From NCBI RefSeq assembly GCF_003286085.1, contig NW_020825324.1, forward strand, positions 558,001 through 622,000: DNA of 64,000 nt, written 5' to 3'. Shown piece after piece: positions 12,146 to 25,400 of the stretch (its first letter is position 1; each line of letters starts with the position of its first letter). Source of the stretch: Drosophila persimilis (lineage: Eukaryota > Arthropoda > Insecta > Diptera > Drosophilidae). Both the position numbers and the translations under genes were made by a program. Below the pieces are notes generated by a model. That model saw only the letters and a list, made by a program, of their open reading frames with translations, did not search any database and had not been told where the DNA came from.

Positions 12146-15100
12146 AACATCCACAGCTGCAATCTAAAACGCATATTAAATGTCCATCAGCCAGCAGTAG
12201 CCAGGCCTCCGTGCCTCCATGCGTGTGCGTGTGTGTGTGTGTGTCTGCAACGTTCAATCTATCCAGGGCCATCAATCCACAAAAGCGTCGACCCAGGACG
12301 AGAGTTGACTCTGCTGGCCCTGGACACTGGACACTGGCCAGTGGACTCTCGGCCCAAAGTCCTGACGTGTGACGTTCGTTTATCAGTTGGCAGCCGCCGC
12401 ACGGCCAAAGGGAGGACACCGTCCGAATGATGGACGGTACGTGAGGAGACCGGAGACCAGAGAGACCAGAGACCAGAGACCATATGCATCCATCCATCTA
12501 TCCATTCACTCGCACTGTGGAATGAGCAAGGGGAAAACACTACTTTTCCCATCCACTTTTGGGGGAATGAAAGTCGTCGTATACTTACTCTTGGAATTTC
12601 GGAAACAAAGAAGGGATGATCAAAAATATTTAGTCTGCTCCACTGTGCCCAGGATGTGTGTGAGAATTTGCTCTTTGCGTTGCTTCCGTTTCCGTTTGTC
12701 GCCAAAAATGAATTTGTTAACATTAAATGGCATTTAGACCGGTGAGAGAGAGAGACAGGGAGAGCATGGCTCTGGGATGGGAACGGAATCGGTTCGAAAT
12801 GGCAATCCCAGAGTCATTCCCCCTTCCCCCCGGCCTTCTGCCCCTCCTCCACTCACACCTCATTCATGGCTGCTGGCAGGGACAGGGACAGGGACAGGGA
12901 CAGGGCAGGCCTTCATTCATCATCACTCATGTTGGCCGCCTGTCCAGTAGGTTGCACAAGAAGAAGGGGCAGGCAGCAGTGGCAGTGGCAATGGCAGCAG
13001 TAACTGTAATTGTAACTGTAGTTGTGATAAATGCTTCTGGGCTTTGGCTTAGACACGCGCTACGGCTACGGCTACGGCTACGGCTACCATCATCAGCAGC
13101 ATCCCAGCAACCATCCACTCCTGAGGGGCATCCAGAAACGTACAGGCGGACGGCAGAAGATCATTTATAAAAGAGGCAAACATAAAACAGATACTAGGAA
13201 ATATTGAAACCACAAAATTACCTTCAAGAGAGATATCTTAAAGAGGCTCTTGATCGCTTAATGGGAACCTCCGCCTCCGAGCAGTCTCTGTTTGCTCGAT
13301 GGCTAATGACTCAATTTTGACTCAAAAACCGAGACAATTACCAGTCCACAATTATCAACATGTGAGTCACATCGACTGAGGAGAGTGGAGGGGAATGGTG
13401 GGCACCTGTGCCGTGGGCGGGCATGTGCGTGCCACGCAATGACAGCCAAAGCAACGATGTTTGATTTGAAGCTGTCGAAAAGCAGCTCAACAGCAACAAA
13501 AACGAGTTAGAAATTGAATTTATAAAAAGGTGCACCTCGGGGCATGATCGATGTGCGAATACCCTAAAGAATAACTTTGAAAAAGTGTCGAAAGATGGAG
13601 CAACAAAAACGGTCATTTCTTGGATGGATATCCCTTTGAAAACTACACGGATATGTACCTATATCTGTAGGAATCAATTAGATATTCCAGGGTATATTCT
13701 AGCCCGAAAAACCCCAAACAAAAACGGAAAGAATGAAGCAACTCAGGGGGGCAAAGTGAAAAGTTCAAGTTGTGAAAACAGACAGGCAATGTAGACAGGA
13801 GACAGAGGATAGGACAGGAGTCGAGGGACCGTACCCTGGCCCAGGATCAAAGAACGTAGCGTAACGGAACATCGAATGGGTAACATCGACCAGTGTCTGT
13901 CCATCGTCCCATGTCCATGTCCGGAGGGGAGTCGAGAGCCAGAGCCAGAGAGTGCTACTGTTGCCACCGTCTCTGCCGTGTCCCGTGTCCCGTGTCCGTG
14001 TGCCGTGTCCGTGGCTGCTGACACGCAAACCTACTCCAATTTCCAGGGCGCCGTGTGTCTGTCTGTCTGTCTGGCAAGTGTCAGGACGGGCAGAAAAGGA
14101 TTTCACTTCGACACAGCGCTGACACTTTGCCGGCTGCAAAATGCGACCCGAGACCTGAGACCTGAGACCTGAGACCCTGTGCTTGTGCCTGGGCCTGTGC
14201 CTTGTTCCGGTACTACTCTGGACAGAAAACAGAAAACGAAAAACAGAGGAAAGAGGCTCTGAGGTCTAGGGTCTGGTCTGTGGCATGCTCCGTGTTTTGT
14301 CATTAAAACGATGCAACTGCAAATGCCAAACAAAGGCAGGGACCAGCAAAAGCAGGAGACATCAGTAGAGCAATTGTTTCGAGGCTTATTAGTTCAGTTA
14401 AGTGGTCGATTGCCCAAGCAGGTTCGACCGTAAACTTTGGGAATATGTCATATATAAAGCACAAAGCGAAATGGCAAGCGTCTTGCACATATCCGGACTG
14501 CAAAAGTATGCCATTAGAGGTCTGTAAAATGGTGAGCCTTGAGAATATGATGCATTTCTCTTTTGTACAAAGTGCCATTTCCATTTATCGTACAATCCCT
14601 ACAATCCATATGCTCCATAAGGTTTCTTCGGCTATAATTCACAAGTTCTATTCTGAATTTCAATTCAGAAATCCCATCTATCCTCTTTATTCCATGCCTA
14701 TACCAAGTGATTCCTCGATTTTGATCCAGTGAATTTCCAATTTCTTTGGTAGCACACCTCGTAGACCCCATAGAGCTTCTGGGAATGATGTATGCGAGCA
14801 TGTCCCGTAGCCATTCCGTTCACCGTTTGGCATCCACAGCCACTCCACACAGATCCACACATGCAATGCTACTGTTCTGTATTTCTTAGCCATATCTCCC
14901 TGCCCCTGTTCCTGTCCCAGTCTCTGCCTCTTTCTTGCACTCTATTGGTATCTCTTTCTTGTGCTCAGTGTTACTTTTGGCCGCGATTTGGATTCAAGCA
15001 CGCAATGTCATTTCACGCTAAGCTCCGCGACGCACAGAAGGGACATGGACATGGACATGGACATGGACATGTGTCCACGTCTGACTGATGATGGGAGCAG

Positions 15101-15775
15101 GAGGAGGAGGAAAATTGGGATTCGAAGGGGATTGGAAGGACATGCCACGTAACAGCGGAAGCCAGCGCATGCGTGGCTGGCATGGGGCATGTGGCATGGG
15201 CAGCAACGGGGACCCGCATATGTCAGCGCTTGAAAATGTGTTAATATTTGATAAGCTCAATATGTGGTCGCTGCAACTGGGGATCGGGAGGGCGGAGCAG
15301 AGCTTGCTTGCTGGCTTGCGTGTGGCATGCACCCCACTCGCACTGACCCCCACCCCACATCCCCACATACCCCACATAGCCCACATACCCCTGATGGCCA
15401 CGAACACTGAAATGACACCCAAAACCGAACGCTGGAAAATTGTTACGAAAAAGTATTAAGGCCCCGTGTCACTTTGACACCTTTCGCCTTTCCTTTCCTT
15501 TCCTCTCCTCTCCTTTGCAGGCAGTAAATCGGTGTGCGGCGCGAGAGGAAGTGGCAGTTGCAGAGTGGCCAGCAGGGGGTGGCGGGGGGCCCTAACCGAA
15601 ACAAAACGATGGCAACTTGCGCTCAACTGTCACTTTGTATTCGATATGGTTTGGAAGGGAGTCGTCGGAGGGGAACAGGGAACAGAGGGGAGGGAAAAGT
15701 CCAAGAAATCCCCAAGGAAATGCAAATAAAATTATCAGAGATCTTTCATAATTCTTTCACTACCCAAAGATCTAC

Positions 15776-16264
15776 AAAAATTAGGTTGTATTCCTGGAGG
15801 AGTAGATCACGTCCTCATACTTGGAACTTCCAATATATCCCCGAAACATTTTTTTTAATTAAAAACCGCAATTTGGTGACTCTTCGCACTTTCATAATTT
15901 TTGCTCCGCATTTTGCACCGTCGATATCCAAAACAATTAATAGGTTGAAAAGAGAATTATATGACCTTTTCGTAAGATTTTTTATAAGTGCCGATACAAG
16001 GGGTTTTCCTGAAGATATATTGACCCAAAATCCAAACTCGTTAGTAAATCGTGTACCGTTTATTGCAGAGAATATTAGCTGTAATGGAGAGGCTACATAT
16101 ATCCTGTACCCGCAGAGAAAACACTTGGGAGAACACACTATGATCCGTGTGTCGGATTTTGGATGTGATCTCAGCAGTACGGACTGTATAGCGTCCAATC
16201 CCAGACTTGTTGCATGATGCTGGGGTCCTTCAAAGCACTACTCGGGAATTGCGGGAAACTGTGG
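15776..16264 (+). repeat. Dispersed repeat family 1, copy A
   Basis: About 490 bp that recurs in the same orientation at 31,866-32,350. Both copies begin near 'aattaggttgtattcc' and end at 'gcgggaaactgtgg'; flanking sequences differ on both sides. No terminal inverted repeats are seen. Both strands stay open for about 110-130 codons in each copy. However, within the well-conserved 3' part the differences mostly change amino acids in the plus frame, so I do not call it coding. It is probably a short non-autonomous mobile element or a relic; family unknown. Confidence 0.85.
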
Positions 16265-19200
16265 TGGAAACTCTTGAGCCAAGAGAATTAAGTTCTGAGA
16301 ACTCAAAGCATTTTTCCTGAGTCTGAATTGAATAATTATTTTTGTTGAATAAATGTTTTCACCAACTCCCTGTCGCTTGTAGGATTGTGTCCAACGAAAG
16401 GTGTATAAATATATGTACATACATATATCCAAAAACAATATAGAATCTTAGAATGATACCAGGATTCGATAGGAGCCAACACGAGACATCAAATGATGTA
16501 TTTTGCGTACTTTAAGGATTGCGTTTGGAGCCAGCCCAAATCGATACTTTAATTCGATGAATCCCTGAATCATTGTTGGGACTATGAAGTAGCATGTCAG
16601 CAAATAATAAAAAGCATTCGGGAACAGGAGCAGGAAACGGACACTGAAAGGTCATAGAAGGAGCACGAGCAGGACGTGGAAGGAATATCGAATGAACAAG
16701 AACGGAAAATGGATGGTATGAGATGGGAATAGAGGGTACTCGTATCTGTATAGAGCTAGACAAAACAGATACATGAGAGCTACATGGTGGGAATACGAAT
16801 GCATGTTCGAAGAAATGTGATGGAAGATTGCCTAGAATAAATGGCAAACACTACACGAATGAAGCGTGCAAAACAATCATAGAAGAATTCAAGAATATAG
16901 AGGACAGTTCTAGGCTTAAATATCTATACAAAACCTGGGAGTATCACATATTCGAGGAGTTCGAGGAGTTTTCCCTTAAACGGAGCGAAACGGTGCCAAA
17001 GCACTTGCTCCTGCAGCTCCATCATACCTCCTACCTCCAGCCAGAGAGCAGGGGCTGTCCGATGTGTGGATGCTGGCTGCTGGCTGCTGGCTGCTGCCGC
17101 ATCTACTAATTGCCAGACCCCAGCGCCACGCTTAATTACACGATAATTTCGCATGATTTTAGTGGAGCATTCCATGCACCCATCCCCATACCATCGCATC
17201 CCATCGCATCCCATCCCATCCCATTCCGACCAACATCCCACAGATGGATGGATGGATGGATGGATGTTGGTTGGGCGGTGGTGCTGATGCTGGTGCTGGT
17301 GCTGGTGCACTTGTTCCATGGAAATCTTCATCAGACAGTCAAGCAGGATGATTTTGATTGCTTCGACTGTGGATGGTGGATGGTGGATGAGTGCTCTGAG
17401 GAATGGGGAATGGGACTGACCGCAGAGAGCACATAAAGCCTTTAAATGAAGCGTGCCGCTGCTGAATTTCAGCTTATTTAATGCAAATGAAGCGACCCAA
17501 TCCGACTCAGGCCACGACTCTACGACTCCAGGGGCCCCCAGAGCTCAGAGCCACATCATTGAAGGCCATTTCACTGTCAAGTCAAGGGATCTATCTCTGG
17601 CTGTGTGTGTGTGTGTGTTCGTATCTATGTATCTGAATCTGTATCTGTATCTGTGCATGTGTGTGTGTGTGTGAGTGCGACAGGCATGTTGACGGCGCTT
17701 GATAGTCATTCCCATTCCCATGCCCCTCGCCCCTTGCCCCTCGCCCCTTGCCATACCCCTATCCATGCTCCGCTTCATTCTGGTTATAATCATACCCTGT
17801 AGTCGTATGATTATGATACTCGTATGATCCCATTCGACTTCGACTTCGACTTCGAGTAGAATAACAGCTGAGGAGCGCTGCTGTATGACGCTGTATTTAT
17901 CTAGCGTTTATTTAGGGATACACTGAAGCTCATTCGGAATAGATTTTCAGTGTAAGTAAGTCCACATCTTTTTACACATTGCTGAAATGTTTTGCTATCC
18001 GCCTTAACATTTGGCTTCTGGTTTACGGGGTACTCTCGTGGACGTAGCACTCGAGTGGTAATCCTTAGACATGTTTTTAGTTGCAATCTAGCTCAATCTA
18101 TCTGCGTAGACATCTACATAGGTGGGGCTACGTGGGCTGCTGCTGCTGCTGCTGCTGCTCTTCTGCTCTGCTGCTTTGGTGTCGACGACACGTGTTCGCC
18201 TTTTTCGGGGGGCGACAACAGACGGACAGGCGGACAGGCGGACAGGCGGATGGACGGACAGGGAGACAGACAGCTTTATTACACGAGTTATGAGCGAGAC
18301 ACAGACGAAAGATTCATCTGCAGGATGCAGGACGGAGAGGTAGCCGTAGCCATAGCCGTAGCCGCACATTTACATGCATCAATATCTGTGCGTCGCCATC
18401 GGGGCATCGCCATCGTATCGTAGGTGGCCCCGACGAATGGGTGGCTGGCGGGGATGAGGGGTGAATGGATGGATGAATGAATGAATGGGTGTGGGTGTAT
18501 GGGTGTATGGGTGCATGGGTGTGTGGGTGTGTGGGTGTGCGGATCCAGATTAATGTTTCGGGCCATTGCCGGCCTCGCTCTCGATTCGATCAATATTGTA
18601 ATGAATGCAAATTACAACAAAAACATCTTATTGATGCCATAGCGAAAACAGATGCCGTTGCAGATACGTATAGAAGTACTCGTCATGTGTTTGTCAGTGT
18701 TTGTTCTCCGCCCTTAAGCTCATTATGGAAATTATCGAAAGGTAAACCCACACAAAAGGGAATCATCACCATCACCACCATCCCTTTCATCCCACTGCTG
18801 CCAGAGGGAGTCCTAATAGTTTTAGAAAACGGCTTTCCTTTTCGATAATCAAGTGGGAATTGCAATACCAACGAAAAGGGTGAAATACTGATTAAGAAAT
18901 GCCTCAATAGGGTCTGTTCGGAGTCTTCATGGTTGGTTCTTTCCAGTTATTTGTTGTCTGATTTAAGAACTTCCTGGATTTTTCTCCCAAGTTCAACTTT
19001 ATTCAGTGATCTGTGAGAGAAAGGTGCTCTTTAAGCCCCACCTTTAATAAATCTATGGCGAAAATTCAACAAAATTCTGATATCAAATCACACATCCATT
19101 GCTTGGGAAAAGCTGGAAAATATTTTCAAGCGGATGAGGGGGAGGAGGAGGGACAAAACAATCGCGGCAGCGGCAGCGGCAGCGACAAAATGAAATTTGT

Positions 19201-19345
19201 TATTATAATATTTTCATTCTGGTTGCGCGGGGCAACCCATCAATGTTGCATACACGGTGCAACGGATGATGCAACATGCATATGGATGCATCGATTTGTA
19301 TGCGTTTTACGGGGAGATGGGAGTGGTCGAGTGGTCAAGTGTGGT

Positions 19346-19373
19346 GGGGGGAGGGGGGGGGGGGGGGGGGGGG
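19346..19373. repeat. Long G homopolymer run
   Basis: GGGGGGA followed by about 21 consecutive G. Such runs are hard to sequence, so the length may be inexact. No gene is affected. Confidence 0.9.
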
Positions 19374-22282
19374 ATACCCGGACGGATCCACAAAATAAAA
19401 TAGTCATTGATATGTTATTAAATATGGCGTCGGCTGTGCAAACAGTGAAACGCAGAGACAAACCCACAGGATACACAGGATACAGAGGATACACAGAGAG
19501 GGCCAGAGATTGAGGGAGAGGGGGACATATGTGCGAGTAAAATATATTTATGAATATGGCTCTCGTATCTAGATACATTTCGGTTTGTCTGCGAATCTGT
19601 GTGTGTGTGTGTGTGTGTGTGTGGCATTGTTTGCTTTGATTTTATTACGATTTTTGTGTTGATTTTGCTTTTATTACAACTCGATTTCAATGCCGAATAC
19701 TCATACTCCCGAAACACCCGAGTCCGAATGCGAATGCCAGTGCGAATATGAATATTCATTGTGTTATTGCTGTTGCTGTTCGTTTTGTTCGTTTGATGGC
19801 CAACATTTTTTTTGGGGGGGCAGAAATCAGAGAACCGCAAACACAAAATGCGCTTAGATCGACAAGAAAAAACAATCAAAATCGAGCCAATAAAAATTCC
19901 ATTATATATTTACACACACAGCCACAACAACAGCAACATCGTAAATATGATGTCTCTTCGAACATACGAATGTATTCGTTCATAAAGATACGAATAGAAG
20001 TACTCTCCCACCAATCTGATCCACTTCATGGTGGGGTTTTTCGATACGCTTAAGTGTCATCCATATTTGAGGAAGAGGTTTATTGACTCGGTTTCGATTT
20101 GGTTTCGATTTTCCGTAGAAAATTCCGCTATAATCGTCGAATGGTTTGAGTATCCTTTCAACGAATAGTTATCTCTATTATCTGCCATTCTTTCAACATA
20201 CTTGTATATGTATATATCCCATATATTTACTCCCACAAAATTCTTATATGAGTCCATATTCCCACTGTCAGATGCGATATTTCCTAAGATGTACTCAGGA
20301 GGAATCGGAGAGAAGAATAGGAATACGATTATTGCTCTTCTGCTCTTCCCTATATCATACCGTGTTCACAGATATCTGTGGCATAGCATTACCATTGATA
20401 AATATAGGTAATACTCACAGTTCCTTTATACTGTAGACAACTTCAAGTACTTATGAACATTCAATTCACATCTTATGATACTCTCCTCCATCCATTCGAT
20501 AGGCTCTTCTTCAGCAATTATCAATCAGATTCATCCCATCTGATCTTTGAAATTCCCAGGACATCCTATATATGTATTTTTCTGCTGCTTCTTCTACAGT
20601 TCAGTTCAGTTCAATTTAAATTTTGTTTTCTGATCTTTAGTCATTATCTTTGCTATCCCTCTCCCTAGCACATGATTGTCACATATTTATATCTTATTTC
20701 TAGCCGTTCTCCCGCAGTTTTCTTCTCATTTGCATGCCATATCATATTTCCATTCCCTGATCACATTTCCTTGATTAATATTTCGATAATTTTTCGCTTG
20801 AACTCCTCCGATTATTTGACTTTGCCTGCTGCCCTTCCCTGCCATTCCCCTCCTGCCCCACCGACACATGCCGCACATTTATTGCCACGCGAGTCGGCCG
20901 GAAGGAAGGATATCCTTCTTTGTGTTTATTTTGTGTTTAGCAGACAAACAGCAAAAATGAAAATCAACAAGAGATTCGTACCTCCTCCACCCGCCCCCTA
21001 AAAATTCATCTTTTGTCTCTTGCCAAAAAAAAAAAAAAAAGAGAAAGAAGAAAATATATATTTAAAAACAAATAAATTTCTTATTACAAATTTTTCATTT
21101 ATTTACTTTATTTTTTGCCTCTGGTTTTTTATTTGTTTTGCCATTTGCTCCATATCCACCGAAATGAAACAGGGCAAAGAATAAGGGAATAAGCGAAAGC
21201 AGGAAATAAAAAGAAGAAGGAGACAGACAGAGAAAGGGAGACAGGGAGAGAGCAAGTGGAAGTCGAAACAGAAGAGCAAAAATACTCGTCGTGTATGTGT
21301 GAAGCATTTAAAAGCTTTACAAATATTAAAATGTCTGTCTAACTGTGAGTGTGTGTGTGCGTGTGTGTGTTTGTGTGTGTGTGTGTTTGTGTTTGTGTGT
21401 GTCCCTATGTGTGTCTGCTTATCGGCATCCACAAATTGCACACGTGTATGGGTGCGTATCTGTGTGTGTTTGCGCAAATCGTTAGAGCGAAGAGTTGTGT
21501 AAATATTTGTGTGAAAAATTTTTCGAAACGTGGATTAAAAACTTTTACCATGTTGCTTTGGTTACAGTTCGAGTGAGATAGCCGCCGCCCCTCCCTGATA
21601 GGAGGGATGCCACACTCTATATAGCTATGTATGTGTTCCCGGTGTAACGGGAGGGGAGGGGAAAGGTTGTTCCGGGGCTCCGGGGTTCTGGCAACTGCAT
21701 TTAGTTGTCGTTTGTGTGTTAGTTTGTTGCCTCGAATATCTGCTATCTATTACAGATTTATTTTGAAAAATTTATTAGCATATTTATTTACTTTTTGCCC
21801 TCCCCGCCTGCCCCACAGACCACGCCCCGCTCTTCTATATGCGCCTATTTGCACGTGTGTGCACGTGTGTGCACGTGTGGGTTTATGTTTTGGTTATTTT
21901 TGGAATTACGCAATTTTTGGGGCTGCTGCTCTGCTGCTCTGCCGCTGATAAGTTTTTGGCATTTGCATTGGCTAAATGATTACAAAAATGAAAAATGAAT
22001 GAATGCCCAGACAGGAGGAGCAGGAGTCTCTAAAGGTATTTTCGTATCTTTAAAGCGTAGTTTTTTCCGGGAAAACATAGGGAATCCAGGCAACAAGGGA
22101 ATCGGAATGCAAATCGGGTGAACTACTACGGTTATAGAGAGCCCAAAACTACGAGGGAGCAATCCTTGGAGTCCGTTGGAAAGCCGTCAGATGCCGGACT
22201 TCTGTTCCATTTCCGATTTGTTGGATGTATTTCCTTCACTGGAGCTCGTGGCAATCGGACCATCCCCCTTCGCAGGTCTTGC

Positions 22283-22490
22283 CACAGTGTTTGCTGTTTG
22301 TCAACGCACCACTTCGTCTATTGGGATGCTTCTCCAGAGTCCCCGACTGACCTGAAGGTCTCTGCGGTTGCATCCCGAGAGCTGTGGCGCCTCTATTTGC
22401 CGAGTCGCCCCTCCGCGCCTCCGTGCGTGGCCTGGCATGGAGTGGCGTGCAGCGGAGTACTCCTAAGCCCACGTGAAGTGAGTGCAACCA
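22283..22490 (+). repeat. Dispersed repeat family 2, copy A
   Basis: Shares with 29,797-30,070 an ordered set of blocks: 'cacagtgttt', 'tttgtcaacgcaccac', 'ccccgactgacct', 'gtctctgcgg', 'cgagctgtg' and 'gtgaagtg'. The blocks are separated by indels, as expected for two aged copies of one element. No coding capacity or termini recognised. Confidence 0.75.
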
Positions 22491-25400
22491 CAAGCAGGCG
22501 AGGGATTGGTAGCCAAGACCATGTAGAAGTCCCGTTCCGATTTGATTTCATTCCCATTATGGAAGCAGTATCGAAGGAGGGTCTATTTAAACGCAGCCTC
22601 CGGACTGGTTATCTTACAGTTTCAAGCCAAGCAATCACTAACGATGCCCTCTTCCTGCTCCGCCTTCATCCAGCCTCGAGGGTATTCCCATATATACTCT
22701 CGTATAGTACGCATATCTGAACAATGCCCAATCTAAACTTTACCTATTTCCACTCCCAGAAGAGTAGCACGAGGCAGAGGGGGCTGTGGGTTGCGGGTCG
22801 GGGGTCGGGGGTCGGGGGGATGGGTAATGCCAGAGAAAAGAGAAAAAATGTTGCACAACTTAAATTGCGGCAACTTTTTCCACTTTAAACAAGGCAAACA
22901 AGGAATGGGGATGGAGCTGCTCGGGAGCTGTAGGGGATGATGGGGGGAACGCAAAAAAAGTGTGAAATTTTAAGTACTTGAAGTGCCGCTGGGGCAAAGT
23001 CACTTCCCTGGCCACCGCCACCGCCACTGCCACTGCCACACAGTCACAGCTACAGCTCCTGCTCTTGGCTCTCCTTCTCTTCCAGAGCACACTGGAAAAC
23101 ACACACACACACACACAGCTGTATAGACACAAGCCCCGCAGACAGACAGACAGACGGACAGAAAACAAGCAATACGTATTCATAACGCGTATACGCCATG
23201 TTGTTGTTGACAGCCATTTTGTAGATGATGCGCGCGCGCCCCCACTTAACAGAACGGAGAAACAACAGGAGACAGGGTGGAGGAGGAGGGAGGGCGGTGG
23301 GAGTGGCATACCCCATACCCCTATAGCAATCTGCATCTGCCTGATATTTCTCACTGTCTCTGTCTCTGTTCTCTGGTCTCTGGTCGCTGGGCACCACTCC
23401 ACTCCACCAGCTCCACTTCATGCCACATCCCCATGCCCCACGCCCTTCTGGGCACCACTCTGCCTCTGCTACAAAATCAACGAGGCGTTCGTTTATTTGA
23501 GCAGCGCCACCTTTGCGTGGCAAAAGCTCATTTCAGGCTGGACGTACTCCATCCTCCGACGTCCTACACCTACACCGCCACCGCCACCGCCACCTCCAGA
23601 GAGAGGCATGGGAAGGGCACGTAAATAAACACAGCTCAAGCGAAATATATTGACGATGTTGAAGCGGAAGAGCATCATCATAGCGGTAATCATGTTACCT
23701 CAATTCGAAATGAATTCATAACTGAATTTTCGCATTTTCCTCACACTCAGCCGCACACAAACCACCCAGAAACCCCCCACCCACCGAGCCACCGAGCCAT
23801 CGAGCCATCCATCCATCCAAGCAGGGAATGTCACTGGCTAACCCCAAAAAAGCAACACAAACTGATGGCAAAAACCTGGGCTGCGGATGCGGAGGGGGGT
23901 TGGGCGGATGAGGGGATGGGGGGATGAGTTCTGATGGAGTTCCGAGATAGAACCGTTTCCAGGATGTCATGTTGATGATGACGATGTGGCTGTGGCTGTG
24001 GAAGGGACTGAGTCTGAGACTCCTTCAACCGTTTGCCAGGGGTTCAGAGGCTCGTTCTCGCTGCTCAAATCATATTTTTAAAGCGGGCAAGCGCGAGGCG
24101 TAGCCGGGAAAAACAACAGCAACAAATATGAAATGAGTAGGAAAATGTATAGCCAAAAGCAAGACAAACATTAAAATACACTTGAATTTTCAAGGAATTT
24201 CAAGGAGCACATATATATCCACGGAAAAAAGAGTCTTAAGAAAGGATTCATCGATTTGATCACGGATTGAGTGCATATCCATTTAATTAAATGGAATTAA
24301 CGATAAATGTAGGAGAGGAAAGAAAGAAAAAAATTCCATATATATGAATATTAAATTCTATAATTTTGGGGGATATTTCGGGGGATATATGTAGTATAGA
24401 ACCCTTAAAGGTTAATGCGATATTTACGCTGTGAACAGATATATTTCTTTAATTTTCAAAGCATATCAATATCATACTTCTGTGTTGTATTCCTGCGATA
24501 ATTTTGGTTTTTTCTTGTCGGATTTGCGAGGACAATACTCAATCTTATTCGTAATAATCCCCGTACCGTCTCTACAAATGGCAAACGTAATCCCACAGCT
24601 GTGTGACCTTTTGAGGAGCTTCAGTGGAGAAAAAAATGGAGAAAACTCGTTAACTGGCATTCCATTGCCGCTGCGCTGGATTGGCAGCCTCGTCCTCGCC
24701 CGCCTCCACTGGCTACTGGCGGACTCTGTCCGGGATTTGCAACTGCTGCTGTTGGGACATAACGTATACGTATAGGTGAACGTGTACGTGGTGTATCCGT
24801 GGTGAGGGTGCAACATGATGAGCGTCTGATGGGCAGATGGTGGCCTTCTATTTGCTACCGTTTCATGGCCTCGCTCTGGGTTCTCGGTTCTCGGTTCTCG
24901 GTTGTCGGTTCTTGGTTGTCGGTCCATCCCCCACATCGTATAATGTATTTTGTCTCGTGTCTCCATCCGATCCCTGGCCTCCTTCTAGGCATGCATTTTA
25001 TCTTGTTGTCGTCATCCTTGTTGCAACCCCCCCTCTCCCCACTGCCCCCCATTATGGTCTTGGTCCTGGTGCCCTGTGCCCTGTGCCCCGTGCCCCGTGC
25101 ACAGGATGTTGCTCGTTAAATTTTCTTTATGAAGTTAACTGTAAATGTCCCTACTCGTATATCCAAGCTCCTGCTGCTCCTGCACTTCAATTTCATTCCG
25201 CGCAAAAATAAAATGGCGATAGAGGGAGACAGTCAACGGGGAGAGAGGCAGAGGCAGAGGCAGAGGCAGCAGCAGCAGCTGGGAGTAAAAAAAATTACCC
25301 TGTAATGCAATTTTTGCAGCTGCCTCGCAAATGTCGCGACCTCTTAAAGCTTTAAGGCAGATGCGGGTTCGGAGATGATTCGCCCAGCAGCCCCTTTCAA

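Larger units (their letters stand above)
11051..22282. other. Gene-poor interval, part 1
   Basis: No gene recognised on either strand. The region is dominated by simple sequence: CA/GT tracts near 11,480, 12,115, 12,229, 17,605, 19,601 and 21,345; a G-run at about 11,522-11,536 and another at 19,346-19,373; and hexamer runs near 12,876 (GGGACA) and 15,040 (GGACAT). Frames longer than 100 codons here are translations of these repeats. One copy of a dispersed repeat lies at 15,776-16,264. Confidence 0.6.

Noticed and set aside
15534..16217. 227-codon plus-strand frame
   Set aside because: It runs from unrelated unique DNA into dispersed repeat family 1. The two copies differ mostly at amino-acid-changing sites in this frame, so selection for protein is not apparent.
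16828..17020. Glu-rich frame (EEFKNIEDSSRLKYLYKTWE)
   Set aside because: No ATG start, runs into microsatellite, no gene signals on either side.
22118..22720. 200-codon frame
   Set aside because: Overlaps dispersed repeat family 2, no domain, and the second copy of the repeat does not keep the frame.
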